Of a stretch of DNA of 64,000 nt, positions 1-9,000 are shown piece after piece. The notes below the pieces were generated by a model. It was not told where the DNA came from and searched no databases. It saw nothing but the letters and a program-made list of their open reading frames with translations. How positions within the stretch are numbered: position 1 is the stretch's first letter; every line of letters begins with the position of its first letter. The stretch is from Lutispora saccharofermentans (GTDB lineage Bacteria; Bacillota; Clostridia; Lutisporales; Lutisporaceae). Location of the stretch: positions 186,001 through 250,000 of the forward strand of contig NZ_JAJEKE010000004.1 in NCBI RefSeq assembly GCF_024363565.1. Reading direction: 5' to 3'. The position numbers were made by a program, and so were the translations under genes.

Positions 1-972
1 TTCACCTCCCAGATTTGTAGCATATACCTGATCAAGGTCTAACGTTTCCTCAGGGGTAGGCATAGGTGCATTTTCAGCATAATCAAAGGCTTCATCTATC
101 CGTTTCTGAACACTCTCGGCAATTTCTTCAAGCTGCATATTTGTGACACCTTGCTCTAACAGGAGCTTTTCCATCCTCTTGATACAATCGCCCTTAAGCG
201 CTTCTTCATACTCCTTATTATCACGATAGAAACAAGGGTCTCCTTCAAAATGCCCTCTAAAGCGATAAGTCTTGGCCTCAACTACGCTGGGTTCGCCTTT
301 CTTAGCTTTAGCTATTGCCTCTTCAACTGTTTCCTTTACCTTGACAACATCATTGCCGTCAATAGTTACCCCGGGCATGCCATAAGCCATGCCGCGTATG
401 GAGAGATCCTTTATCTTGGTCTGCTCGTATATTGGATTGGAAATGGCCCACCCGTTATTTTCTATGTAAAAAACAATAGGAACGTTTAATAAAGCTGCGA
501 TGTTCATGCCTTCATGCACATTTCCTTCACTCGCTGCTCCATCACCCATAACACATACCACAGCCGCATCTTTTTTGTCTTGTTTCAAGGCCCAGGCATA
601 ACCTACGGCTTCCGGTATTCCTGCACCTAGCATACCATTGACCGGCAGTATTTTATCCTTCTTGCTGGATATATGAAAGGTAAATGCTTTGCCCCGATTA
701 TATCCGGTGCTCTTGCCAAACAGCTCCGCAGTCAGCTTTTTTAAATCAAGCTTATTTGCCAGGCCGGGATGAAAACGATGAGTCGGAACCAGATAATCAT
801 CGGGCCCTAGAGCATTAATAACTCCAACCTGTGCAGCTTCCTGTCCAATACCCAGATGAAAAAAACCTTGAAGCTTGCCTTTTGCCAGAAAAGCAATAAT
901 TTTTTCTTCATACTTACGCCCAAGCACTAACTGCTCATAAAACTTAAGCAGTTCACTTTTTGAGTATTTCAT
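1..972 (-). CDS. acoA: 2-oxoacid (acetoin/pyruvate) dehydrogenase E1 component alpha subunit, 3' end cut by window edge
   Basis: Thiamine-diphosphate-dependent E1 alpha subunit, which decarboxylates a 2-oxoacid or cleaves acetoin and passes the acyl/acetyl group to the E2 lipoyl arm. Reading the minus strand from ATG at 972-970 gives 324 codons without a stop to the window edge. The ThDP/Mg motif is visible as GDGAASEGNVHEG followed about 25 residues later by IENNGWA. The stretch RGHFEGDP near residue 260 is typical of acetoin-type E1 alpha. A good ribosome site (GGAGGTGTAAGG) precedes the start. It lies 68 bp downstream of E2 in the same operon. The last bases in the window (GGAGGTGAA on the minus strand) look like the ribosome site of a following gene, probably E1 beta, so only a few residues are likely missing. 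Substrate (acetoin versus pyruvate or branched-chain) is inferred, not shown. Confidence 0.9.
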   Translation of the reverse strand, partial: MKYSKSELLKFYEQLVLGRKYEEKIIAFLAKGKLQGFFHLGIGQEAAQVGVINALGPDDYLVPTHRFHPGLANKLDLKKLTAELFGKSTGYNRGKAFTFHISSKKDKILPVNGMLGAGIPEAVGYAWALKQDKKDAAVVCVMGDGAASEGNVHEGMNIAALLNVPIVFYIENNGWAISNPIYEQTKIKDLSIRGMAYGMPGVTIDGNDVVKVKETVEEAIAKAKKGEPSVVEAKTYRFRGHFEGDPCFYRDNKEYEEALKGDCIKRMEKLLLEQGVTNMQLEEIAESVQKRIDEAFDYAENAPMPTPEETLDLDQVYATNLGGE

Positions 973-1040
973 CCTTACACCTCCATTTTGTTTTTTGCAT
1001 CAGTAAAAATGTCGCGCTGATCCTTCCTTTCACCTCCGAC

Positions 1041-2033
1041 CTAAACCAGATACCCATTTAGGTTTGCCATGATTTCCTTTATAGATGTTAAGAATCTAAC
1101 CGCCGGTAGCCCGTCCATCACAGCATGGTCAGCAGTAAGAGAAAGAGTAGTAATAGGCCGGACAGCCATTGTACCGTCTTCTGATACTACTACTTCCTTA
1201 CGAGTTGTTCCTATCGCCAGTATGGCAGCTTCCGGAGGATTGATTATCGGTGTAACAATGTCAACATCAAACATTCCTAAATTGCTTATAGTAAAAGTCC
1301 CACCCGTCATATCATCAGAGTTTATGCTCTTATCCTTGATTTTTTTTGCTAGAGCTTTCAGTTCCCTTGATATATCCAGTACGCTTTTTGTTTCCACATT
1401 TTTTATTACGGGCACAAATAATCCTTCTTCAGTACCCACTCCCACACCGATATTTACCGACTTGTAAAAAATGAGCTTGTTATCTTCTATGGAAGCATTA
1501 AGAACCGGATTCTTTTCCAAAGCTAACCCCACTATCTTCACAAATATATCGGTGACGGTTACTTTATGGCCTTGTTCTGCATAGTCATTCTTTAAAGCTA
1601 TAATTTGAGTCACATCAGCTCGTGTGGTCATAGTTCCCTGAGGTGAACGCCGCAGACTCTCTGCCATTCTTTCCCCTATCACCTTTCTAAGGCCACTGAG
1701 AGGTTTTTCTTCAAGTATGGTCTTGGGCCCTTTTGCTTCCTGTTGCTCTTTTCCGTTTCCCACTGCTTCCCCCTGTACTGTGCTTCTTTCGCCGGATGAT
1801 TCAGCAATATAAGCTACAACCACACCAACGTCCACCGTTTCATTTTCACCAACCAGGATTTTATCCAGGATACCATCGGAGGGAGCCTCAATCTCATTGG
1901 TTATTTTTTCGGAAGTTATTTCAGCAAGCGATTCTCCCTTTTTTACGTGATCACCTTCCCGTTTCAACCATTTGACAAGTGTACCTTCCTTCATGGTCAT
2001 CCCAAGCCTCGGCATATTTACTTCAACCGCCAT
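1041..2033 (-). CDS. acoC: Dihydrolipoamide acyltransferase (E2) of the 2-oxoacid/acetoin dehydrogenase complex, short form
   Basis: Transfers the acyl group from lipoyl to CoA in the E1-E2-E3 complex. An N-terminal lipoyl domain (residues 1-80) has the lipoylated lysine in SEKIT near residue 43. The C-terminal catalytic CAT domain (about residues 108-330) carries the active-site HAVMDG (the HxxxDG family motif). Only about 25 residues of charged linker separate them, so the usual peripheral-subunit-binding domain, which tethers E1 and E3, is not visible. At 330 residues the protein is shorter than the usual 370-450. It starts at ATG 2033 after a GGGGGA ribosome site and is first in the operon, ahead of E1 alpha. 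A divergent AraC-type regulator starts 243 bp away. Function of the family is secure; substrate is inferred. Confidence 0.9.
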   Translation of the reverse strand: MAVEVNMPRLGMTMKEGTLVKWLKREGDHVKKGESLAEITSEKITNEIEAPSDGILDKILVGENETVDVGVVVAYIAESSGERSTVQGEAVGNGKEQQEAKGPKTILEEKPLSGLRKVIGERMAESLRRSPQGTMTTRADVTQIIALKNDYAEQGHKVTVTDIFVKIVGLALEKNPVLNASIEDNKLIFYKSVNIGVGVGTEEGLFVPVIKNVETKSVLDISRELKALAKKIKDKSINSDDMTGGTFTISNLGMFDVDIVTPIINPPEAAILAIGTTRKEVVVSEDGTMAVRPITTLSLTADHAVMDGLPAVRFLTSIKEIMANLNGYLV

Positions 2034-2117
2034 GATTTTATCCCCCTTTGCAAATGACTATATGCATTTATACTTTCATTCTATCAATATGAAAATTTAA
2101 TCTCATCCTACGAATTG

Positions 2118-2153
2118 CGTAAAAATGCCATCTGAAGTATACGTCATTTTACG
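2118..2153. promoter_or_regulatory. Inverted repeat between aco-type operon and araC-type gene, possible operator
   Basis: CGTAAAAATG (2118-2127) and CATTTTACG (2145-2153) form an inverted repeat with one base unpaired, placed between the divergent E2 and AraC genes. It could be an operator for the AraC protein. No experimental or comparative support is available here. Confidence 0.3.
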
Positions 2154-2179
2154 TATTTCCCGCCCGCTGCTTCTAAAAC

Positions 2180-2208
2180 TTGACCCCGTTATTCTATATT
2201 GATACAAT
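2180..2208 (+). promoter_or_regulatory. Sigma-A type promoter of the AraC-family gene
   Basis: TTGACC at 2180-2185 and TACAAT at 2203-2208 are separated by exactly 17 bases and lie about 70 bp upstream of the start codon at 2277. Confidence 0.55.
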
Positions 2209-2276
2209 TTTACTAGCGGTACTAAATCCATCCCTTTCATAAATATACAAAATAAACTTAATAGCGAGGAGCCGAT

Positions 2277-4262
2277 ATGATGAGAAGGGAGTTTATAGAG
2301 TTTGCGCCTAATTTGCCTGTCAATGTACATTATCATAGCTGTAAGCATTATCCTATTCATTGGCATAAGGCCATGGAGATAATCTATGTAGTAGAAGGTA
2401 AAATCAGCGTCAATATAGAAACGGAAACCCATGTTCTAAAGGAAGGCCAGATAGAAATAATCAATAGTGACGAAGCCCACAGCATATCCGGCAGAAGCGG
2501 CAACAACAAGGCTTTAATATTTAATATCGATACCGGATTTTTAAATAAATATTACGATATAGAGAATATGTTTTTTTATACTGAAACCTCCGATGCGGAT
2601 GTGCAGAAATCCGAAAAATATGAAAAATTGCGGGAGCACCTGGCTATACTGCTGTGCGAGTTGTTCCAGAGAAGCGAGGATTTTGAGGAGTTTATAGAAG
2701 ATACTTTGGTGGAATTGCTGTATCATCTCATCAATAATTTTCATTATCTCATCTACGATGAAGAAAGCCTGAAGGATAATGAGGTTCAATTTGAGAGATA
2801 TGACAGGATAATAAAGTATATATATTCCAACTATCATAACAGGATAAGCCTCCAGGACATTGCCAGAAGAGAATATCTCAGCTCTCATTATCTATCCTAC
2901 GGCATAAAAAATAATGTAGGGTACAGCTTCAATGATTTCCTTAATCTTACCAGAGTAGAAGAAGCCATAAAGCTTCTGCTGGATACCAATAAGACCATAT
3001 CGGAAATATCAGAGGAATTAGGATTCTCACATACAAGATATTTCAATAAGCATTTTAAGAAGCACTATAGATGCACTCCGATGCAATATAGAAAGAAGCA
3101 TGACTTGTCTGCCGAAGAATATGAGGCTATGAAAAAGTATGACACTCTTCCTATTAGTACCGCTCTGGAGCATATTGCAAATTATCTTGAGTATTATCCT
3201 AGATTTCATTCTGAAAACAGGATAATAAAGCTGGATATCGACCTGATCGGCAATACCCATGGGGATTCATGGACAACAGGGATTGAGGCCGTGTATTTAG
3301 GTTGTTGCAAAGAGCTGTATTCCCAAAGGAAAATGGCATATATAGCTCAAGCGAAGAAGGATTTAAACTTCAAATACGGGATAATAAGCGATGTTTTTTT
3401 GAAAAAAACTGATCCCTTTGCCCAGCTGGCATATTGGGAAGAAATGAGAGAGATATTTTCCTCACTGATGAGATTGGATATAATCCCCCAGATCATATTG
3501 GATGATGAGGGTATAGATACAGATCTGTTCATAAAATATTACGAAGGATTTTTCGGTGAAGATGCGATGAAGGATTGGCCCATAGGTGCCTTCAAGGATA
3601 TAAACGGGAAGCCTGACTTAAGCCTTGATCCTCTATATGATACTACTTATATGATACCGCTGATCATCGATGCTTATATAAACCAAAAGGAGGATATGCC
3701 GTGCCCGGCACTCTTTGACGAATTGAGTGATGAGGAAATTGATAATTCCGTTTTCTTCGGCGGAAAGGGTCTCATAAATAAATATGGTATGAAAAAACCT
3801 TCATACTATGCCTACAGCTTTCTATCCCTCCTGGGAGAAAATATGATCGATAAAGGAGACGGATATATAATAACCGAAAGTGATGGAAACTATCAGATAC
3901 TGCTCTACCTCTATGACGATAAGCTGAAAAGCCCTGGGATCAAAGATAGAGCCCTCAAAAAATCTGGAATGAGAACCATGCTGAAGCGAAAATATTCCAT
4001 CAACTTATCTTCCCTTCCCGATGATTTCAGGGTCATATCTTACAATATAAATGAAAAAAACGGATCAACCTACGATAATTGGATTTCCATCGGGGCTCCT
4101 AAAGCTTTGACTGGTGAAGAACTAAAGCTGCTTGACACTGCATCCGGACCTTCTGTAAAATTCTATAATGCAGGCAAGAGCCCTGTCTTTAACATAATAT
4201 CAGCCTTAGAAGGCTATGGAGCCAATTTGATTCAGCTTCAAAAAGTACAAAAGCACCTATAA
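2277..4262 (+). CDS. AraC-family transcriptional regulator with cupin N-terminus and C-terminal GH39-like domain
   Basis: A 661-residue protein, more than twice the usual AraC regulator length. Residues about 15-100 form a cupin-like sensor domain (HYP.HWHKAMEI followed by VVEGKISV). Residues about 177-278 are a double helix-turn-helix of the AraC/XylS type, with the family signature around SEISEELGFSHTRYFNKHFKK. Residues about 310-661 resemble a glycoside hydrolase family 39-like TIM barrel and beta domain, a fusion seen in clostridial regulators. Whether the barrel is catalytic or a sugar sensor cannot be told. It starts at ATG 2277 after a GAGGAG ribosome site, is divergent from the E2/E1 operon and has its own terminator. 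Control of the dehydrogenase operon is plausible from position only. Confidence 0.8.
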   Translation: MMRREFIEFAPNLPVNVHYHSCKHYPIHWHKAMEIIYVVEGKISVNIETETHVLKEGQIEIINSDEAHSISGRSGNNKALIFNIDTGFLNKYYDIENMFFYTETSDADVQKSEKYEKLREHLAILLCELFQRSEDFEEFIEDTLVELLYHLINNFHYLIYDEESLKDNEVQFERYDRIIKYIYSNYHNRISLQDIARREYLSSHYLSYGIKNNVGYSFNDFLNLTRVEEAIKLLLDTNKTISEISEELGFSHTRYFNKHFKKHYRCTPMQYRKKHDLSAEEYEAMKKYDTLPISTALEHIANYLEYYPRFHSENRIIKLDIDLIGNTHGDSWTTGIEAVYLGCCKELYSQRKMAYIAQAKKDLNFKYGIISDVFLKKTDPFAQLAYWEEMREIFSSLMRLDIIPQIILDDEGIDTDLFIKYYEGFFGEDAMKDWPIGAFKDINGKPDLSLDPLYDTTYMIPLIIDAYINQKEDMPCPALFDELSDEEIDNSVFFGGKGLINKYGMKKPSYYAYSFLSLLGENMIDKGDGYIITESDGNYQILLYLYDDKLKSPGIKDRALKKSGMRTMLKRKYSINLSSLPDDFRVISYNINEKNGSTYDNWISIGAPKALTGEELKLLDTASGPSVKFYNAGKSPVFNIISALEGYGANLIQLQKVQKHL

Positions 4263-4280
4263 CATGGTGCTTTTTATTTA
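4249..4280 (+). terminator. Intrinsic terminator of the AraC-GH39 gene
   Basis: AAGCACC (4251-4257) pairs with GGTGCTT (4266-4272), followed by TTTTATTTA. The stop codon sits in the loop. Confidence 0.75.
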
Positions 4281-4419
4281 TTCGACGACTTACGAAAAAC
4301 TTCAGGTGCTTAAACTTATACCTTTTAACGGTTACCTTGGTGAATGAAAAAAATTACAAATATGTATATACTTTTTATTGAGAATGATGTCTGTCCGTTG
4401 ACGAAAGGTTGTGATCGAC

Positions 4420-5763
4420 ATGAAAATCAATAGAAATATATTCAAATCAGAAAACACAGATAAACTTCTCATTAAATTTGCAGTGCCTACCATCATAGCT
4501 CTATTAGTCATAGAGCTATATAACATGGTGGACACCATATATGTAGGCCGGTACCTGGGAAGCACAGCCATAGGAGCATTGGCAATAGCCTTCCCTGTTC
4601 AGCGCCTTATTTCTGCCCTGGGCCTTTTGATAGCTGTGGGTTCCTATACCGCGGCATCAAGATATCTGGGAGAAAAAAATTATGATGATCTAAAAGCTGT
4701 AATAAAAAATTCTTTGGTCCTTACCATACTGATAATGTCTGCAATTACATCTCTCCTGTATTTCCTTTTGGATCCCATAATAATAGGACTGGGTGCAAGC
4801 ATCAATATATTGCCCTATGCCAAGGACTATATAGGTACTGTGATATTCGGAGGCATATTTCAATCTTTAACCATAGTAATGTGCTATATAATAACTGCTT
4901 TGGGAAACCCTAGAATAACTCTTAAGGCCACAGGCTTAGGAGCTATTTTAAATATAATACTGGATTATGTATTGGTGGCCTATTATCCTTTGGGCGTAAA
5001 AGGAGCAGCAATTTCAACAGTTCTATCTCAGTTCATATCCTTCTTATATGCATGGCACAAATTCAGCTATGTAAAAAAGGACTTGAATTTAGGCTGGAAG
5101 CTCAGATTTAATCATGGTATCTCTTCAGAGATCCTCTTGGTAGGCTTTTCGACCTTTGTGATAGAAATATCCGACGCAGTGGTAGCTGTGCTATTGAACA
5201 ACCTTCTCCTGTCCTACGGAGGAGATAAAGCATTGATAATAATAGGTGTTACCACAAGAATCTCAATGTTCCTGTTTATTACCGTGATCGGCATAAGCTC
5301 TTCCATGCAGCCTATAGCGGCGTTTAATTACGGAGCTGATAATTATGATAAGGTAAAAGATGTGGTAAAAAAAGCAATCGATTATGTGACTGTGTCATCA
5401 GCTATTGTGTGGCTGTTGATGATGATCTTCCCCCAATATATCATAGGCTTCTTTATGGCTGATTCCGAACTGCTTATAGATACCATAAGAATCCTGAGAA
5501 CCATAATATCCATTTTTCCCGTTGTAGGCGTATATTATGTTGCAATATACTTTTACCAGGCAATGGGGGAAGGCAGAGGGTCCTTCCTCTTGTCCATTTA
5601 CAGGCAAATTGTAGTGTTCATCCCTCTTATGTTTATAATGGCCAAATCCATGGGCTTAACGGGCATCTGGCTGTCATTTCCCATATCGGACATGATCTCT
5701 TGCTTAACCGGCATCTATTATATAAAGCGTGCTTCCGATATAGTGGAAGAGCCGGAATATTGA
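4420..5763 (+). CDS. MATE family multidrug/organic-cation efflux transporter
   Basis: About 447 residues with roughly twelve hydrophobic segments in two homologous halves, as in MATE exporters, which use Na+ or H+ gradients to expel cationic compounds. Family-typical stretches include FAVPTIIALLVIELYNMVDTIYVGRYLG near the N-terminus (TM1) and SSMQPIAAFNYGA at the start of the second half. A GTG at 4411 is in frame, but the ribosome site GAAAGG (4403-4408) is only 2 bases from it and 11 bases from ATG 4420, so 4420 is preferred. It is a single gene between the AraC-GH39 gene and the redox cluster. Substrate unknown. Confidence 0.85.
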   Translation: MKINRNIFKSENTDKLLIKFAVPTIIALLVIELYNMVDTIYVGRYLGSTAIGALAIAFPVQRLISALGLLIAVGSYTAASRYLGEKNYDDLKAVIKNSLVLTILIMSAITSLLYFLLDPIIIGLGASINILPYAKDYIGTVIFGGIFQSLTIVMCYIITALGNPRITLKATGLGAILNIILDYVLVAYYPLGVKGAAISTVLSQFISFLYAWHKFSYVKKDLNLGWKLRFNHGISSEILLVGFSTFVIEISDAVVAVLLNNLLLSYGGDKALIIIGVTTRISMFLFITVIGISSSMQPIAAFNYGADNYDKVKDVVKKAIDYVTVSSAIVWLLMMIFPQYIIGFFMADSELLIDTIRILRTIISIFPVVGVYYVAIYFYQAMGEGRGSFLLSIYRQIVVFIPLMFIMAKSMGLTGIWLSFPISDMISCLTGIYYIKRASDIVEEPEY

Positions 5764-5787
5764 ACAACAGGGGGATTGGCCTTGCAT

Positions 5788-5821
5788 TGACACTTGTTTA
5801 ACGTTATAATATAGATATAAT
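5788..5821 (+). promoter_or_regulatory. Overlapping sigma-A promoter candidates for the redox cluster leader
   Basis: TTGACA (5788-5793) with TATAGA (5810-5815) at 16 bp spacing, and TTGTTT (5794-5799) with TATAAT (5816-5821), also at 16 bp, overlap here. Either would start the structured leader that follows. Confidence 0.5.
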
Positions 5822-5840
5822 TTCCATAAGCTCAATAAAC

Positions 5841-5950
5841 AGAAATACTCCGATTTTATGCATCTAAACGAATTGTACGCGCAAGATGCATAAAACGAAA
5901 GGGTATTGCAGGAAACTGCAGTGCCTTCCAGTGCGAAAAGGAGTAATAAA
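5841..5950 (+). promoter_or_regulatory. Structured 5' leader, candidate unassigned riboswitch or attenuator aptamer
   Basis: The transcribed leader can fold into a closed multi-branch structure. A closing helix TACTCC (5846-5851) / GGAGTA (5940-5945) encloses a perfect 12-bp hairpin, TTTTATGCATCT (5854-5865) / AGATGCATAAAA (5884-5895). It also encloses a hairpin capped by a GAAA (GNRA) tetraloop at 5912-5915 with stem TTGCAG/CTGCAG. A strong intrinsic terminator follows within 15 bases, and then the ribosome site of a 1690-residue protein gene. Promoter, fold, terminator, gene is classical riboswitch or attenuator architecture. I could not match it to a riboswitch class I know, so the ligand is unknown. 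Confidence 0.5.
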
Positions 5951-5958
5951 CCGACTTT

Positions 5959-5993
5959 TTAAAACTTCTTTTTGCTATAAAAGAAGTTTTTTT
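5959..5993 (+). terminator. Intrinsic terminator in the leader of the redox cluster (conditional terminator candidate)
   Basis: A perfect 12-bp stem AAAACTTCTTTT (5961-5972) / AAAAGAAGTTTT (5979-5990) is followed by a T run to 5993. It lies about 60 bp upstream of the start codon at 6052, so transcription must pass it to reach the gene. Confidence 0.75.
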
Positions 5994-6051
5994 GTTGCTC
6001 ATTTCCATTGCGAGTAAACTGTACCAAAATTTTAAATAGGAGGAGAACATT

Positions 6052-9000
6052 ATGAGCTATTCAAGCACTAAGAAAACCTTGAAGGTATTGGCGCTCTTAA
6101 CGGCCTTTACCCTTATTTTTTCATCTCTTGGCCTTATAGCTCCGGATGTATCAGGAAGTTCTGTATACGCAGAAGCATGGACTCCTGAGACGGAGCAGCC
6201 TATCCTGGTGGTTACGGGCCAGGGCATAGGATTGACCGATGAAAAATCGTATACTCTAAGCGAACTCATGTCAATGCAGCATGTTACAAATCTTTACTCC
6301 ACAATAAACACCACTCCCACCAAGAGCATATATCTTGGGAAGGGAGTAAAAGTCGATGATCTCCTGAGCAAATCAAGCTTTACCAAAGACAAATATGATC
6401 TGTTCAAAATAGCTTTTGCAGCCAAGGATGGTTACAAGGTCACCTTCAACCCTTCTCATAAAGGAGATTCTACTACTTCCAAGGTATTGACCACCCCTTC
6501 CTACGGTATGGAAAGATATTATTTCCCAAAGCTGGGCAGCGGACAAGCCGATGGCAAAATCCCCGTGGATACCATACTAGCCTTCGGAAGAGCCGGCGAT
6601 AGGGGAAAACCTGAGGTAATTCCTCAAAGCAGTTCCTTAGAAGCTTTGACTGATAAGGATGCACCCCTCTTGATGGTAGGCCAGCAGCATGTAGAGGAAC
6701 AGAATAACCCCCTGTTTAATAAGACCATACAAAAAATACTTGTGGGTGATGAGCTTCCTGCTGTACTGAAAATAGGGAACAAGGACTATACAAGAGCTGA
6801 AATACTTCTCATGCCTAAAATAGCGGGCAATTGGACCTACACTAAAAAAACAGGCCCGATGGCGGACTACTGTGTGGGTGTACCCTTGGGCGAATTGCTG
6901 AAGGGTTATGATGATAAGGACAGAGTAGAATTTATATCTGCCGACGGCTATGCAAATGATCCCGTTACCGTAGGAGATATAAAAGATTCCTCCAAGCAGT
7001 ACATACTTGCCTATGAAGCAGGCACCGGCTCCGGTGACTCCAAAGCAGTCTGTGACACTGCAAAGGATAACCCGGCTATAGTCGGTTATTTCAGGATATA
7101 CAGCCAAAATGGCTCCTTAATAAAGCTGGTCAACGAGATCAAGGTCACTCCGTCCAGCGGAACAGACTATTCCAAGAGCTCTTACAAGCACATTACAAAC
7201 GGCGGAGTTGCCGGCGATGCACCTTACAATATAGATGCAATAACAGGAGCAACATTGACCTTTGAAGGTCCCGGCCTTGCGGCCAGCATACCTCTCTCCA
7301 TCAGAGAAATGGAGAACCAAAATGCAGGTGCCTTCCACGGAGATTATAAGGATACTCGAAGCGGGAAAGAGACAGTCCTTAAATATGAAGGAATCCGTCT
7401 TGAATACCTATTGAAGAATATGACCTCCGGCACAACCGGTATAAAGCTCACCGATTCCGCCTATAAGGTGCTCTTAAAAAACAGGGTGAGACAGACAATA
7501 GCAGAATTTACCTTAGAGCAAATTGCCCAGGCTGAAGCACAGGGCAAGCCCATAATCATAGCCTATGGAACCGCAAACCGGGACGGCTCCAATCCAAGGC
7601 CCTTTATCTATGATGCAGGAGCCGGTGCCGATGCGTCCTTGGGCAACGAAGATGGCTGTATAAAGCTTGTTTATGATAAATCAGCCTTCAGCTTTGATCC
7701 GAACCCCAACTATACCAAGTTCGGAAATATTGCCTACATCTATGTGGCAGAGAATGACTCCCCGGGCTATAAGCATGATAAAGCCCCTTACGACAAAGCA
7801 GAGAATTCTCAATACATAATAACCGTTACGGGAGATAAGGTCGGAAGAGAAGTAAATTATACAGTGAAGCAAATAGAAGATATGGTCAAGTACGAAGACG
7901 GCAAGCCCGCTGCCGGCGGCATGGGCTATAGAGCCGAATATAGCCTCTCCAACTCAACCTACTGGTATGTCAATGAATATGAAGGGGTTAAGCTGTGGGA
8001 GCTCCTGAAAAAATCCGGAGTCCCCGAAGCCATGGCCAAGGGCGAAGACTCCAAGACCGTAGTGCAATTTACCGCCACAGACGGCTATAAGGATTTTGAC
8101 AAATTTACTTTGGCTCAGATAGCAAACCCTGCTTTATTCGGATACTATGAAAAGAATCCCGCCGATTTGAATGACGGAAAATACGCTTCCAAGGATGAAG
8201 ATGATTTAAGATCCACCGGTTATCCCGTTTTGGTAGCCTATGGGGTCAACGGGTATCCATATGTCATAAAAAATACTCTGGACGGCTATAAGAGCGGTCT
8301 TGGCAATGACGGCGGACCCCTGCGCATCATATCCGGCAAAACAGAATACCATCATGCCAACGGCTCAAAGCAAGCCAAGCTGCTGGATAAGATAATCGTG
8401 GGCAATGAAGTCAATTACAGCACCCACAGCGGGAATCCGGACGAAAATTATAAATCTCTCGCTTCTCAAAAGATAGATGTAAAAGTGATAGGCATGGATG
8501 GAAGCACTCTCAAGAATCTGAGCTATACAATAGCAGATATAGAAAATATGATTTACGGAGCTGATATCTCCAATACTCAAAAAGTTAAGGCTAGAGTAAA
8601 GGATTTCTACGAGGTCAAAAAAGGCGATAAAGCTTACAGCGATTTGTATGAGGGTATAGATCTGAGCTATTTCCTGAAGGAGAAGGCCCAGATACCCGGG
8701 ATCAAAGGCACAGTGATCTTTACAGGCTCTGAGGGAGAATCCTTGACCGTATCCCTGGATGATATATTCTATAACAGCAAAAAATCCATCCTGGCTTTTG
8801 CTAAAAACGGCGCCCCCATGACATCAGATAAGGATTCTAAGGGTTATGTCAGCTCCTATACGGACGGAACAGGCGAGAAGATCAATGTGAAGAACGACGG
8901 CGGGCCTCTTATGATGATCATGCCCCAAGAAAAATCCATAAATGCGGTTGCTTCAATTGCAATAAATCTTCAGCCCGATAAATATGCCCACATAGAATCA

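Noticed and set aside
250-489. 79-codon open frame on the plus strand
   Set aside because: It lies wholly antisense to the E1 alpha gene, which has clear ThDP motifs, and it has no ribosome site.
2113-2131. Sigma-54-like sequence upstream of E2 (TGGCATTTTTACGCAA on the minus strand)
   Set aside because: The spacing between GG and GC is 9 instead of 10, and no sigma-54 activator is adjacent; the regulator next to it is AraC-type.
5841-5950. Assignment of the leader to GEMM/c-di-GMP or ZTP riboswitches
   Set aside because: The conserved cores of those classes are not present; only the real ZTP motif at 57375-57472 matches.
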